Shown in pieces: positions 1 through 9,553 of a DNA stretch of 48,466 nt. This DNA is from an uncultured bacterium (lineage in GTDB: Bacteria > Bacillota_I > Bacilli_A > RF39 > UBA660). The stretch is taken from the NCBI GenBank assembly GCA_947646655.1, contig CANSHI010000011.1, forward strand, positions 1-48,466. The letters are read 5' to 3'. The notes under the pieces are model-generated. The model made no database searches. It saw only the letters and a list, made by a program, of their open reading frames with translations, and was not told the DNA's origin. The position numbers and the translations under genes are program-made. Each line of letters starts with the position of its first letter. The first letter of the stretch is position 1.

Positions 1-90
1 CTATTCTGTAGAATTTACTTCTTCAAACTAGATTTTACTTTTGCAATTGACCAAATTTTAAAAATATTTATTTTTTTAAAACCTATAAAT

Positions 91-119
91 TAAAAACAGC
101 GGATACTATTCTGCTGTTT
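91..119 (-). terminator. Intrinsic terminator ending pilin operon I
   Basis: An inverted repeat (AAACAGC at 94-100, GCTGTTT at 113-119) is followed on the minus strand by a T-rich run (TTTTTAATTT). The stem includes the stop codon of the 199-aa gene. It is a plausible end of the long minus-strand operon that begins near 10484. Confidence 0.7.
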
Positions 120-705
120 GATTAGATATACAGTTTACTAATGGGCTTTCAAACTTCCAAGATTCACCATGTAACTTGAGAGTATATTCTTTGTCTAAAA
201 GTTTAATTTTCTTTTCATCATCTTTTTGGTCATCTATAACTTCAAAGTTTGATATATCATAATTTTGGACTGTACAATTAGTTGGTAGACAAACAAATAC
301 TTCTTCTTTTCCATCGACTTCTTTTTTCTGAAAGTAACTGTTTTCTCCAAAAGGATTTTCATTTATTGTTTCTAATACGTTGAAAATCATATCGGAGTCT
401 TCTCCTATATAACGTTTACAAGTTAATCCAAGTTTTTCGTTTTGAACAGTATTATTATCATCAAATGTTGTGCTTGCAAAAACTGAATTGACATAATTGG
501 TTGAGTCTAATAAAGCTTTAGTACGATATTCAAAAGTTTTAATTTCCTCTTCTGATGGATAATATACTCCTGGTTCATTTTCGGGAGTTGATATCTCGAT
601 GTTGTCTTTGTTGACATCGATTATTTTGATAACTACTAAACTTATTATGGCACCTATTATAAGGATGATAAGTCCTATTATTATAATTTCATTTCTCTTT
701 TTCAT
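106..705 (-). CDS. Hypothetical single-TM exported protein, last gene of pilin operon I
   Basis: The 199-aa product begins with a short basic stretch (MKKRN) and one strongly hydrophobic helix at about residues 7-30, then a soluble region of about 165 residues that should lie outside the membrane. I recognise no family. The soluble part contains four Cys residues, which could form disulfides. The ribosome site is AAGGAAGG upstream of ATG. It lies 36 nt downstream of the InlB-type prepilin and ends at an intrinsic terminator, so it is the last gene of the operon. The matching position in operon II (10628-11242) also holds a single-TM protein of similar length, but the two do not look alike beyond that. 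Function unknown; a pilus accessory role is inferred from position only. Confidence 0.7.
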   Translation of the reverse strand: MKKRNEIIIIGLIILIIGAIISLVVIKIIDVNKDNIEISTPENEPGVYYPSEEEIKTFEYRTKALLDSTNYVNSVFASTTFDDNNTVQNEKLGLTCKRYIGEDSDMIFNVLETINENPFGENSYFQKKEVDGKEEVFVCLPTNCTVQNYDISNFEVIDDQKDDEKKIKLLDKEYTLKLHGESWKFESPLVNCISNQTAE

Positions 706-741
706 AATTTTTTCCTTCCTTATTTTTCTTTTCTATATTAA

Positions 742-3525
742 TCATATATTGTTATATAGTCGTTGTCCCGCTTTACAGTCAGCTATAGTACTGACTTTTT
801 TTGAAGTTGTATACCAAACAGAGTTTGCAAAACATGTATATTTTCCACCTGTTCCAGGGCAAATATTATTTGAATACCATGGAGCTGAACTTGTTTCTCC
901 TCCAGTTCCTCCACCACATTTGCCTCGAGCTATTACAATGTTGCAATTATGGAGACTATCTTCAATCCTTTTTCTTTCTTCAACGGGCAAGCCAGCGGCA
1001 TTTGCATTAGTATCGCGCCATGCTTGCGAATTATAAGACATTCGGGTGATCCATTGTTTATTCGGGTCAGTACCACATCCGGTATAATCTGTGCAACTGT
1101 CATTACCCGTATATATCGCATAATATGTTGCATTTGTGTTTACAGATGTGGGCATTTTTGAACCTCCTGAGCTCGATGTTCTCCAGTTTGCAAATTTATA
1201 AGCACATGGCGGGGTTGTAGTAGGAGCATAATTATTTGGATTACTTCCTTTAGGAACAGAAACTGTTTTTGATGAACCTCCATTTATTTTTCCTCCATTA
1301 GCCATAAAAGTGATTTGGACGGTCTCTTGTTGCCAACAAGCATATAATGTGTGATCAGATGCGGTATTAACAGTACCATTAGAATAAACTCTGCTACCTG
1401 AACAGCTGTTTCTTGTATACCATCCTTGGAAAATATACCCAGATTTAGAAGGCGTACTTATAGATCCATATGATCCTCCATAGGTAACATTTTTAGAAGC
1501 TGGAGTTGGTGAACCTCCATTGGCATTAAACGTTACTCGGTAATATATTATTTCCCAGTGAGCATAAATTGTAGTATCGTTATAAATTGCTGTAGAAGAT
1601 GATACTTGACTTCCACCCGACGGACTTGTGTACCAACCTAAAAACTTATAGCCTGTTCTCGATGGTGTTGGCAGAGTTCCCATTTTTCCATCACTATATT
1701 TAATCGTCTTTGTTGATGGATAAACACTTCCTCCATTAGCATTATAAGTTAATCTATAAGTTATTTCTGAATATTGAGCATACAAAGTATGATCTGCCGC
1801 AGTATTCATGATTGTACTGGATGTTTTTTTGGATCCTCCACTTGAAGATGTATACCATCCATTAAAGGTATACCCAGTTTTATATGGATTACTTGATGGA
1901 AGGTTGTAGTAGCTTCCAAAGTACTGAGTTATTGTAGACCTTGAACCATTTCCTCCATTTGGTTCAAATGTGACATCATATGGTTTTCCTCTCCAATAGG
2001 CATATAAAGTATGATTATTTGCTATATTGACTCTTGAATTTGTCGTGATACGCGATCCTGATCCATTTTTTCCCGTATACCATCCTTGGAAATCATATCC
2101 ATTTTTTGTTGGGATTCCACTTGGCAGTTTATAATAATCTTCAAAATCGATTGTATTGGGTGGATATGTCGAAGGTGTTCCTCCATCACTATTATAACTT
2201 ATTGTATAAGGTATCGGTTTCCACTGTGCATAAAGTGTTCTGACATTGACATCTGTAACAAGTGTATCTCCTGTTATTTGAGTTCCTCCTGTTGGACTTG
2301 TGTACCACCCCTGGAATGTAAATCCTGTTCGACTTGCAGAGTTAGGGAATCCATTTGTTCCTGAACCATTTACATTCTTATTGTATTTCTCTTTATATTT
2401 AACTTTGATTTTAGTTGGGCTTACACTTCCCCCTCTAGCATCGAAATATACATCAAATTCTGCTGGTACTACTACATATTTTTTATATTGGGCTTCTGGA
2501 GTTGAACCATCAGAATTTACCTTTCTAGAACTAATAAGTGCGTCTTTTCCGTCTAATGCTAATTCTGATGTTTGGAAGTTGGTTATATTATATCCATAAT
2601 TTGGTAACTCTGATATTTTGATTCCTGATGAACTGCCAACGTATTTAGTTCCTCCACCCCTTAAGTGTTCTAATATAACGATAATAATGTTTCCTTCTGG
2701 TGTCAATTGCATTATTTCTTTATCATTATTAATTGTCTTTACTTCAAAACTGACGATATCTTGCGTATTTGCTGCTACATATACTGTTCTGTTTTGTTTC
2801 TTTTCTGTTCCAAGTTTAGGATCTTTATATAGATATGTAATATTATATAGGCCTTCTTTTTTAGGATTGACATTACAGCTCTCTACTCTTAAGTCTATTT
2901 CTGGTGAGAAATAGTCTCCATTATACATTCTTCCTTTTAAATTACTGTCTTCTTCTTCATTATTGAGTAAATATAATTTGCTCGATATAGTCGCATATGA
3001 TGAATTCGATATCTCGGTATTTGTTATAAGACCATTGAATACCCTTTTTTTGTTTGTTTTATCTGTAACTTCATTACACCATTCTTCTTGTGTAATACTT
3101 TCATCGTACTGAACAGTTAAAGGTTCCGCATGTAGCATCCATGCCTCTTGTTCATCATCGACTGGATAAATAAACTCCATATAATCTCCACCATTTAAAA
3201 TTACTCGGACTACTTCATCATCGGAAATTATTTCTCCTGTTTCTGGGTTTTTAATCTCTTCATTTAATGTACCATCATTTCTTAAATCTCCAACTGGTAT
3301 ATCGACATAACCATATCCTTCATATAACTTTTTTACTGTCTCAGGATTAGCAGTGACATAGGCATCGGCAGCAGACTTAATCTGTGCGATAACATTACTT
3401 TTTTGTTCCTCAGTATTTTTTTTTAACGAGCTGATCATGTTAAAGGAAAATATTCCTATTAGAATAATTAATACTCCTATAACACAGATTAATTCTACTA
3501 TGGTAAATCCTTTTTTATTGTTCAT
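742..3525 (-). CDS. Large type IV prepilin-like protein with InlB-type repeats
   Basis: The 927-aa product starts with a class III leader, MNNKKG, followed by FTIVELI (Glu at +5) and a hydrophobic helix to about residue 30, as in type IV prepilins and pseudopilins cut by a prepilin peptidase. Residues ~40-350 match the first part of the 772-aa protein at 11259-13577, including GYGYVDIPVG, and contain an Ig/DUF5011-like strand region (YNITYLY) near residue 230. Residues ~357-806 hold six InlB/Listeria-Bacteroides-type repeats with GYxFxGWYT and TLYAxW signatures. The last ~120 residues are Cys-rich, suggesting a disulfide-stabilised cap. The start overlaps the upstream gene by ATGA. Typical pilins are 120-200 aa, so this is a pilin stem carrying an adhesin-like body. 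It is probably a surface or tip adhesin; ligand unknown. Confidence 0.85.
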   Translation of the reverse strand: MNNKKGFTIVELICVIGVLIILIGIFSFNMISSLKKNTEEQKSNVIAQIKSAADAYVTANPETVKKLYEGYGYVDIPVGDLRNDGTLNEEIKNPETGEIISDDEVVRVILNGGDYMEFIYPVDDEQEAWMLHAEPLTVQYDESITQEEWCNEVTDKTNKKRVFNGLITNTEISNSSYATISSKLYLLNNEEEDSNLKGRMYNGDYFSPEIDLRVESCNVNPKKEGLYNITYLYKDPKLGTEKKQNRTVYVAANTQDIVSFEVKTINNDKEIMQLTPEGNIIIVILEHLRGGGTKYVGSSSGIKISELPNYGYNITNFQTSELALDGKDALISSRKVNSDGSTPEAQYKKYVVVPAEFDVYFDARGGSVSPTKIKVKYKEKYNKNVNGSGTNGFPNSASRTGFTFQGWYTSPTGGTQITGDTLVTDVNVRTLYAQWKPIPYTISYNSDGGTPSTYPPNTIDFEDYYKLPSGIPTKNGYDFQGWYTGKNGSGSRITTNSRVNIANNHTLYAYWRGKPYDVTFEPNGGNGSRSTITQYFGSYYNLPSSNPYKTGYTFNGWYTSSSGGSKKTSSTIMNTAADHTLYAQYSEITYRLTYNANGGSVYPSTKTIKYSDGKMGTLPTPSRTGYKFLGWYTSPSGGSQVSSSTAIYNDTTIYAHWEIIYYRVTFNANGGSPTPASKNVTYGGSYGSISTPSKSGYIFQGWYTRNSCSGSRVYSNGTVNTASDHTLYACWQQETVQITFMANGGKINGGSSKTVSVPKGSNPNNYAPTTTPPCAYKFANWRTSSSGGSKMPTSVNTNATYYAIYTGNDSCTDYTGCGTDPNKQWITRMSYNSQAWRDTNANAAGLPVEERKRIEDSLHNCNIVIARGKCGGGTGGETSSAPWYSNNICPGTGGKYTCFANSVWYTTSKKVSTIADCKAGQRLYNNI

Positions 3526-4190
3526 AAGTCATCTACTCCCTTAAAATTTAAATTTAAAATATTTTCTTTTGATTCTTTTATTTGTTTTCTTTCACTTGGC
3601 AATATAATATTTTGATTAAATATGGATGTATTTATTTCAAAATTTTCTTGTAATAAAGTGTAATCTATTTTTATCTTTAACTCAGGATATTCTTTAATAT
3701 CAGTGATAGTTATCTCAAAAGAGGTGATTAAATCATTTTCAACCTCAACATGGGCTTCTGTAGACTCAAATGTTTCTTTATCAAAATATATACACTTAAG
3801 CAACTTATTTATTTCTTTTGGTTTTAGTAATACTTTTTGCTTAGTATTATCTTTTGTTATTAATAATGCACTTTTTATAATATCATAAATATCAATATAT
3901 GAATTATTAACATGATATTTAAGAATATCTTTTTGATCTAAAAATGTAATATTATTATCTTTAATATAGACTTCTTTATCAGTATAATTAGTCTTAATCA
4001 ATAACATTATTCCATCATACTTGACTTCAGTCCATAAGGGATTATTACCTTTTGTACTTGCTATGATATTCATTGAATATTTTTCATAAGTTTTTATATG
4101 TACTTTAGTATTAAATAGAACTTTAATCATTAAACCTAGCATTAATATCAATAGAGTTCCAATTAAAAATAATATGTTTCTTTTTTTCAT
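3522..4190 (-). CDS. Membrane-anchored hypothetical protein, pilin-cluster family
   Basis: The 222-aa product has a basic N-terminus (MKKRN), one hydrophobic helix at about residues 7-26, and a ~195-residue extracytoplasmic part. It resembles the proteins at 13638-14276 and 14257-14946: all have a Tyr/Asp-Lys-Tyr-Ser motif just after the helix, an IN-LL/LFID-like segment in the second half, and a closing stretch of the type I-I-Y/F-x-L-x-x-D/N-F-x-I-x-T. In both operons these genes sit between the giant LRR prepilin and the InlB-type prepilin. The start follows a good GGAGGG site; the stop overlaps the next start by 4 nt. No known domain recognised. A role in handling or anchoring the large pseudopilins is inferred from conserved gene order alone. 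Confidence 0.7.
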   Translation of the reverse strand: MKKRNILFLIGTLLILMLGLMIKVLFNTKVHIKTYEKYSMNIIASTKGNNPLWTEVKYDGIMLLIKTNYTDKEVYIKDNNITFLDQKDILKYHVNNSYIDIYDIIKSALLITKDNTKQKVLLKPKEINKLLKCIYFDKETFESTEAHVEVENDLITSFEITITDIKEYPELKIKIDYTLLQENFEINTSIFNQNIILPSERKQIKESKENILNLNFKGVDDL

Positions 4191-4203
4191 GTGCTTCCCT
4201 CCA

Positions 4204-7200
4204 TCATTTTACAACAATTTTAAATATTTCTTCTGTATCATTATACTTACCATAATTTTCTAATAGTTTGTTTTTTAAAGCGTTCGTTTTAACATTAATT
4301 GTTCGTGTACCTAGTGTGGTCGATGTTGGAAATTTTATTAAAGTCATTGATGAATCATCTTCTAGAATATCCGGTGATTGTAAATTGATGGTTTGGAATG
4401 CATAGTTTGGGTCACTTTCAAGTGCACTGCTTTGTAGAACTGTAACAGAATTAGGTATAGTTATAGTTTTAACTTTATAATTCATATAACCAAATTTTTT
4501 GAAAAGTGTACTTACCGTATTTGGTAAAGTATAACTCGTATTTGTATAACAAGAAGGTAACAAATACGCTACTGTTTTATTTTTATTGAATAGGACTCCA
4601 TCACTACTTGAGTATGTTTGATTAGCTGGACTGACATTAATGGCTGATAAAGTATAACCTTCGAAATTAGAGCCTGCATTCACTTCAGTAAGTGTGGATG
4701 GAATATTTATGGTTGGACCAGCAGTTTTGTCGTATTTGAAATATGAATTTAATGCCCCAATAGCGATCGTCTCTACACCTTCTGGAATATCAATAGTGTT
4801 TGAATGGGTTGAACCATATTCATTCGGTACATGAAGTAATGTCTTCATATCTTTCGTGTAAAGAATACCTTTATAAGAAGTTAAATATTGGTTTTCTTCA
4901 TCAACAGTAATTGTTGTCAGACTATCTGTTGTGACTGGTGTCTCACCATAGTCTTTTAAATTTTTACCGAAATGAATGCTTTTAGCAGTCTTCAAAGTAG
5001 ATATTGCAAAATCTCCTAATGACTCTAGAGAGTCAGGGAAGTGAAAGTTTGTAATCTCAACTCCTGAGAAAGCATAAGAATTAATTCTTCTTAAATTAGA
5101 AGTATTGTTAATTGCAATTGTTTTTAAAGTTGGATTACTTTGGGCAAAAGCATAAGATCCAATATTTTCAATAGAGTCAGGGATTGACAAGCTTTTTAAT
5201 GCGTGATTTTGGAAAGCATTATCACTTAAAGCTGTAAGTTTAGATTCCGATTCAAATGTTAAAGTCTCAAGCGATGCTTCTAATTTATTATCTGCCCCAT
5301 ATTTAGCAATATTGGCAAAAGCATATGTTCCAATGTTTTCTACAGAAGATGGTATGGTAATAGATGTTAGTCCACTTCCTTCAAAAGCATGTTCATCAAT
5401 ATTAACTAATTTTTTAGAAAGGTTTATATTTTCGATCTCGGAAGTTCCTAAGAAAGCATAGGAACCAATTGTTTTTATATCATCTGGCATTCTAAAATAT
5501 TTAAGTTTAGTGTGACTATTGAAAAGATAGTTTCCAATAGAAGTAACATCTGAATTGATGGCTACTTCTGTAATGAGATCTTTATATGCACCCCTCCATT
5601 CTGGGAAAGATGGGTTATCGGAGGTCATAAAATCTTTTATATCACCTTGACCATATATTTCCATTCGATAGCTTTTTTCGTCTTTTTTATAAATTCCTGC
5701 GAGAACGCTGTCTTCTTTATTTTTACCTATTGACCACATTCTTTCTAAAGGTAAAGCATTGTTTGAAATGATCATTGCATTGGATGAGGAAAGTTCATTT
5801 TGATTATTTAATTTATCTTCTATAACTTTTTCTTTTAAAGAAATTTTAGTCACTCCTGGCTTTAAGTAGTTCAAATTAATTTTATAAGAATATCCATTTT
5901 TGATTGCCGTTGCTCGTTCAATGCTTTTGATAGTTGCTCCATTTCCTTCAACTTGGAAATCGTTAGGAGTAAGAACATAATCCATTTTGATTCCTGATCC
6001 TTTATCAATACATTCTAGTGTTAATTGCTCATTGTCGTCGATTTTCAGTTCGTTTTTTGTATTAACAAAATGGCATTCAGGTTTGTCATATTCATATGCA
6101 TTAGCATAGATTTTTTGACCAGTATTGCTACTATTTAAAGTAATATTTGCTCCTGATGCATAAATTATATCATCTTTATTTAATGAAATTTTGTTTTTTG
6201 TAAAACCTGTTTCATCAAAGTTTTCTTTAGCACCAATATTTGGCAATTGTACTTCGCAAGATGTTTGATCTTCTTCAGTATTACACATGACAAGTTCATT
6301 TTCAAGCGGATTTACATATTCTCCGTTTTCTATAAACATTGCAAAAGTATGGCCTAAAACTTTTATATTATAATTTTTCTTTCCACAGTCTGTACTTTCT
6401 ACTGTAATAGTTGCCTCTCCTATTTTTAAGCCCTTTATAGAAATTGTTCGAAGGTTTATAATATCTGTACCGAAATTATAAGGTTCATGCTCATTTAAAG
6501 TTATACTTGCCACATCAGGTTTATCGATACTTATATTTTTTATTTCACCAGCATTTGAGGATTCTATCGTAATAGTTGATGTTTCGCCAACTTTGATAAT
6601 TTCTTTTTTTTCTAATTCGTCATAATTGTCCGATTTTAAATTAAGTGAGTATAGATAATAATCGACATAATCTGATTTATTACCATTTAGCTCTTTAACT
6701 GTTACTCTTGATCGACCTGTAGAATTTCGACCAGAAAGATAAAGTTCTCTTCTATTGTTAACTAATTCATTTTGAAGTGAAGCATTTATTAGAGACTCGT
6801 CAGTTTGTATTTCAAAACCTTGTCCAGTGTTTTTACCTTGAACAAAAGCTTGTAAGTTATTAGCCCCACTTCCGACTTCACTACAAATGTAATTAATTCG
6901 GTTACCATCTTTGTCAGATATGTTTAGTGATGTCTCTAAAACATGAACTGTAAGAATTGCAAAACCGTTGTCGGGACTTTCGACTCTAATTGTGACATTA
7001 TCGTCTGGTTCAGATCCTGGATAAATTTCTAATGTCGTTCCTTCTTCACTTATTTTACATGTTGCTGCATTAGGATTAGAAGAGCTGCACGTTAAATTAA
7101 TAGGATTTTCAACGATTATTTCTGATGTAATCTTGTTAGTGTTACCAGCATAAGTTGTAAGTTCACTATCTTTCAAACTCATATTGATAACTGTATAACT

Positions 7201-8451
7201 CGTCGTAATTTCTTTTCCACAGCCCTTTGGAGTTATTTTAATATTAGCTGTTCCTGTACTTTTAGCATTAAAGTATACTTCTGTTTCATTTGGGTCTGAA
7301 AGGGTGATACTATTTTCTTCTGTATTCGAAGTACTGGATACTTTAAGGACATCTGGATTATCACTTGTAATGGTTACTGATTCTATTCCTTCGTGAATAA
7401 TTGTTATACTTTTTCTGCTATTGACAGCGAGTTTTCTTTCGTTTTCATGTGGAATAGAAGCACTAAAATTGTAGACATCTCGGTATAGAGAAACTCTATT
7501 TTTTCCATTACTTTCTACAGCTTCTAATGTTGCTCTTCCAGGAGTAGATCCCGAATTGATATTAATTTGATTATCTCTAATTATTCCTGATAAAATACTT
7601 TCATTTGTTGAAGTGACCGTATAAGAACCAGGATTAGTGGCTTGTAAATCTACTTTATCCGAAGAATTGATAGGTAAACATTTATCATCTTTATCAGCTA
7701 TTTGTAAATCAGTTGGATAAATTTTTACTTTTTGTACTTTATCAATCGTCGAAATTTTTCCACTTGAATCTCTAAATTTGGCTATAGCTGTTATTTCGAT
7801 CTCTTTATATCCTGTTTCAGGAAAAGATAGTAACTTATTTTTAGTCATCTCTAAAATCAGTTTTCTATTTTCGATAGAGCACTTTATGTAATTTGTATCA
7901 CTACTAGTGCAAGAAAGACTTTCAAAGCCTTCACCTCTAGCAGAAACATTTGCTTCTAAATTATTACCTCCCACATATCCAGATTGTCTTATTTGAAATG
8001 CTAAAGTATGTCCACCTTCAAGGTCAACTGCAGCACAACTATAAGCTTCTCCTTCATTTTTAAAACTTGCATAAACACTAATACTTAAAGGATCATAGCA
8101 AAGAAGAGCTTTTCCACTTAAAGGTTTATTTGTAGTCGGATCGATGATGGTTGCAGTAGTCTTTTCTTCACTGCTCATATATCCCTCATCTATTAATTCT
8201 TTAATTGAAACTGTACATTTTGCTTCTAGTTCTTCACTAGGCAAATCAATGCATGATTGGTAAGTATTTATAAGATCGTTTCCATAATTCTCAGCAGCAG
8301 TTTCAATCGTACTAATTTTGGAATTTTTTATTGACTTGCGGGAATCATTGGAATATTTAGTAACGTTCGGTATTAAAATTACAAGAATAATTGAAATTAT
8401 AATTATAGTACCGATCAATTCAACAACCGTAAAGCCTTTTTTTCTGATCAT
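4204..8451 (-). CDS. Giant prepilin-like protein with Ig-like and BspA-type LRR regions
   Basis: The 1415-aa product begins MIRKKG|FTVVELI, a prepilin leader with Glu+5, and a hydrophobic helix to about residue 30. Residues ~30-130 resemble a normal pilin head. Residues ~150-830 are beta-rich and look like repeated Ig/BIG2-type domains, with paired Cys residues and phrases such as 'VTITSDNPDVLKV'. From about residue 950 to 1370 there are BspA/LRR_5-type repeats, with signatures such as SIPDSIENIGSYAF and TIPSSVENIGTYAF. The start has a strong AAGGAG site 7 nt upstream. It is collinear with the 1436-aa protein at 14947-19254. It is probably a secreted adhesin displayed on, or assembled like, a pseudopilus; the assembly route is inferred. 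Confidence 0.87.
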   Translation of the reverse strand: MIRKKGFTVVELIGTIIIISIILVILIPNVTKYSNDSRKSIKNSKISTIETAAENYGNDLINTYQSCIDLPSEELEAKCTVSIKELIDEGYMSSEEKTTATIIDPTTNKPLSGKALLCYDPLSISVYASFKNEGEAYSCAAVDLEGGHTLAFQIRQSGYVGGNNLEANVSARGEGFESLSCTSSDTNYIKCSIENRKLILEMTKNKLLSFPETGYKEIEITAIAKFRDSSGKISTIDKVQKVKIYPTDLQIADKDDKCLPINSSDKVDLQATNPGSYTVTSTNESILSGIIRDNQININSGSTPGRATLEAVESNGKNRVSLYRDVYNFSASIPHENERKLAVNSRKSITIIHEGIESVTITSDNPDVLKVSSTSNTEENSITLSDPNETEVYFNAKSTGTANIKITPKGCGKEITTSYTVINMSLKDSELTTYAGNTNKITSEIIVENPINLTCSSSNPNAATCKISEEGTTLEIYPGSEPDDNVTIRVESPDNGFAILTVHVLETSLNISDKDGNRINYICSEVGSGANNLQAFVQGKNTGQGFEIQTDESLINASLQNELVNNRRELYLSGRNSTGRSRVTVKELNGNKSDYVDYYLYSLNLKSDNYDELEKKEIIKVGETSTITIESSNAGEIKNISIDKPDVASITLNEHEPYNFGTDIINLRTISIKGLKIGEATITVESTDCGKKNYNIKVLGHTFAMFIENGEYVNPLENELVMCNTEEDQTSCEVQLPNIGAKENFDETGFTKNKISLNKDDIIYASGANITLNSSNTGQKIYANAYEYDKPECHFVNTKNELKIDDNEQLTLECIDKGSGIKMDYVLTPNDFQVEGNGATIKSIERATAIKNGYSYKINLNYLKPGVTKISLKEKVIEDKLNNQNELSSSNAMIISNNALPLERMWSIGKNKEDSVLAGIYKKDEKSYRMEIYGQGDIKDFMTSDNPSFPEWRGAYKDLITEVAINSDVTSIGNYLFNSHTKLKYFRMPDDIKTIGSYAFLGTSEIENINLSKKLVNIDEHAFEGSGLTSITIPSSVENIGTYAFANIAKYGADNKLEASLETLTFESESKLTALSDNAFQNHALKSLSIPDSIENIGSYAFAQSNPTLKTIAINNTSNLRRINSYAFSGVEITNFHFPDSLESLGDFAISTLKTAKSIHFGKNLKDYGETPVTTDSLTTITVDEENQYLTSYKGILYTKDMKTLLHVPNEYGSTHSNTIDIPEGVETIAIGALNSYFKYDKTAGPTINIPSTLTEVNAGSNFEGYTLSAINVSPANQTYSSSDGVLFNKNKTVAYLLPSCYTNTSYTLPNTVSTLFKKFGYMNYKVKTITIPNSVTVLQSSALESDPNYAFQTINLQSPDILEDDSSMTLIKFPTSTTLGTRTINVKTNALKNKLLENYGKYNDTEEIFKIVVK

Positions 8452-8474
8452 GCAGTCTCCTTCTTTCTTTAGTT

Positions 8475-9026
8475 TTATTTTAAGATACCATATATGTGAA
8501 TGTCGTATTTATTATACGATTTATCACTTATAGGAATAGTAATTTTAGCAAGCGATTTTTCTCCCAAATCTTTTTTTTCTAAATTCATCGTACCGAATAT
8601 AGCTTCTTCAGGTGCTATGCGTGTTATACTATTTGTTCGCTCAGTACTTGTAAGATTAGTTAAAGAAGAATCATAAGTATATTCTATATAATATCTATCG
8701 CTGTCACTTTTGGCATTGTATTTAGTGTAAACTTTTAATACCTTTTTAATTCTTTCTGAGAGTTTAGTCGGTCTAAATGTATTAAATGTTATTACAATTT
8801 CGTCATTATTTGCACCATAGTTAATTTCATGGAGTCCATAGTTGTCGATATCGTCAGATACTGCTTCAATGATGTTGCTGTCTAGCATATAATAATCTGC
8901 TTGAAATTTGCTTTGGTTATATACTTGTCTTAAAGTAATAAATAGGTTCATAAGAAATATTAGTACTATCGATATCAGTGCAATGCTAACAATTATTTCT
9001 ACCATTGTTGTTCCTTTTCTATTCAT
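8475..9026 (-). CDS. Prepilin-like protein (PulJ/GspJ-like size and order)
   Basis: With the ATG at 9026 the product is 183 aa and begins MNRKG|TTMVEII (Glu+5), followed by a hydrophobic helix to about residue 30. I prefer this start over an in-frame TTG 18 nt upstream because AGGGG lies at the right distance and because it gives the short basic leader seen in its neighbours. The start overlaps the end of the upstream prepilin gene by 8 nt, so translation is probably coupled. It is paralogous to the 202-aa protein at 19310-19918: they share the N-terminal helix, the 'TYNQSK/VYNQSK' region and the 'FNAYRPTKLS/FNTFRPTKLS' motif. Length and place resemble a GspJ/PilW-type minor pseudopilin, but I cannot assign it to one subfamily. 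Confidence 0.82.
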   Translation of the reverse strand: MNRKGTTMVEIIVSIALISIVLIFLMNLFITLRQVYNQSKFQADYYMLDSNIIEAVSDDIDNYGLHEINYGANNDEIVITFNTFRPTKLSERIKKVLKVYTKYNAKSDSDRYYIEYTYDSSLTNLTSTERTNSITRIAPEEAIFGTMNLEKKDLGEKSLAKITIPISDKSYNKYDIHIYGILK

Positions 9027-9549
9027 CTTTACCCCTACTTCCAAATCTTAGTGTAGCATATTGATAAGGATTTTTTCCACTTTGATTATTTTCGTCTTTA
9101 AACATGACGATTATTCTATAGGCTAAATCGGTAATTTGTTTATAATCAAGAGATTTAATATAAGCTTGTGTCGTGGCTTCAAGAGTAGATAATTCAAGAT
9201 CACTAATAGTATTGGAATTCCATTCTGTTATGTATACAGCTTCTGTACCTAGTTCTTTTAAAAGCATATCCTGGTATGAAACGCTATTTTCTCTATAACA
9301 TGGTGTAGAATTAACATTAGAACAGACAACGTATATGGATTCTGCTTCATAGTTATCTCGATTTAATGTATTTTCTAGATATTCTCTTATGATGTTTGTT
9401 TTATAAATATATTCTGTATTATCATAAATTGCTTTTTTGTTAACTTTAAGTAATACACTACTGTAAGCGGTATAGAGAGTAATCATTATGATGCATAATA
9501 CTGTTATAACTATTATCGTTTCTGTTAAAACAAAGCCTTTTAATTTCAT
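9019..9549 (-). CDS. Prepilin-like minor pilin
   Basis: The 176-aa product begins MKLKG|FVLTETI, with Glu at +5 and a hydrophobic helix to about residue 29. The head is ~145 residues with two Cys in a CSNVNSTPC loop. The C-terminal 'YQYATLRFGSRGKDE' matches the end of the paralogue at 19920-20441 ('YEYASLRLGSRD'). Both share the phrase 'LEATTQ-YIK-LD'. The ribosome site is GGAAGTGAAG. It starts 4 nt after the upstream E5-lacking prepilin, consistent with a tight operon. It is likely a minor pseudopilin; GspI-like by position only. Confidence 0.82.
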   Translation of the reverse strand: MKLKGFVLTETIIVITVLCIIMITLYTAYSSVLLKVNKKAIYDNTEYIYKTNIIREYLENTLNRDNYEAESIYVVCSNVNSTPCYRENSVSYQDMLLKELGTEAVYITEWNSNTISDLELSTLEATTQAYIKSLDYKQITDLAYRIIVMFKDENNQSGKNPYQYATLRFGSRGKDE

Positions 9550-9553
9550 ATCT

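Noticed and set aside
599..1036. Plus-strand open frames opposite the InlB-type and giant prepilins
   Set aside because: They have no ribosome sites, lie opposite strong coding frames with family motifs, and show odd composition.
742..3525. NPETG string as a sortase signal
   Set aside because: It lies near residue 95, far from the C-terminus, with no following hydrophobic helix and basic tail.
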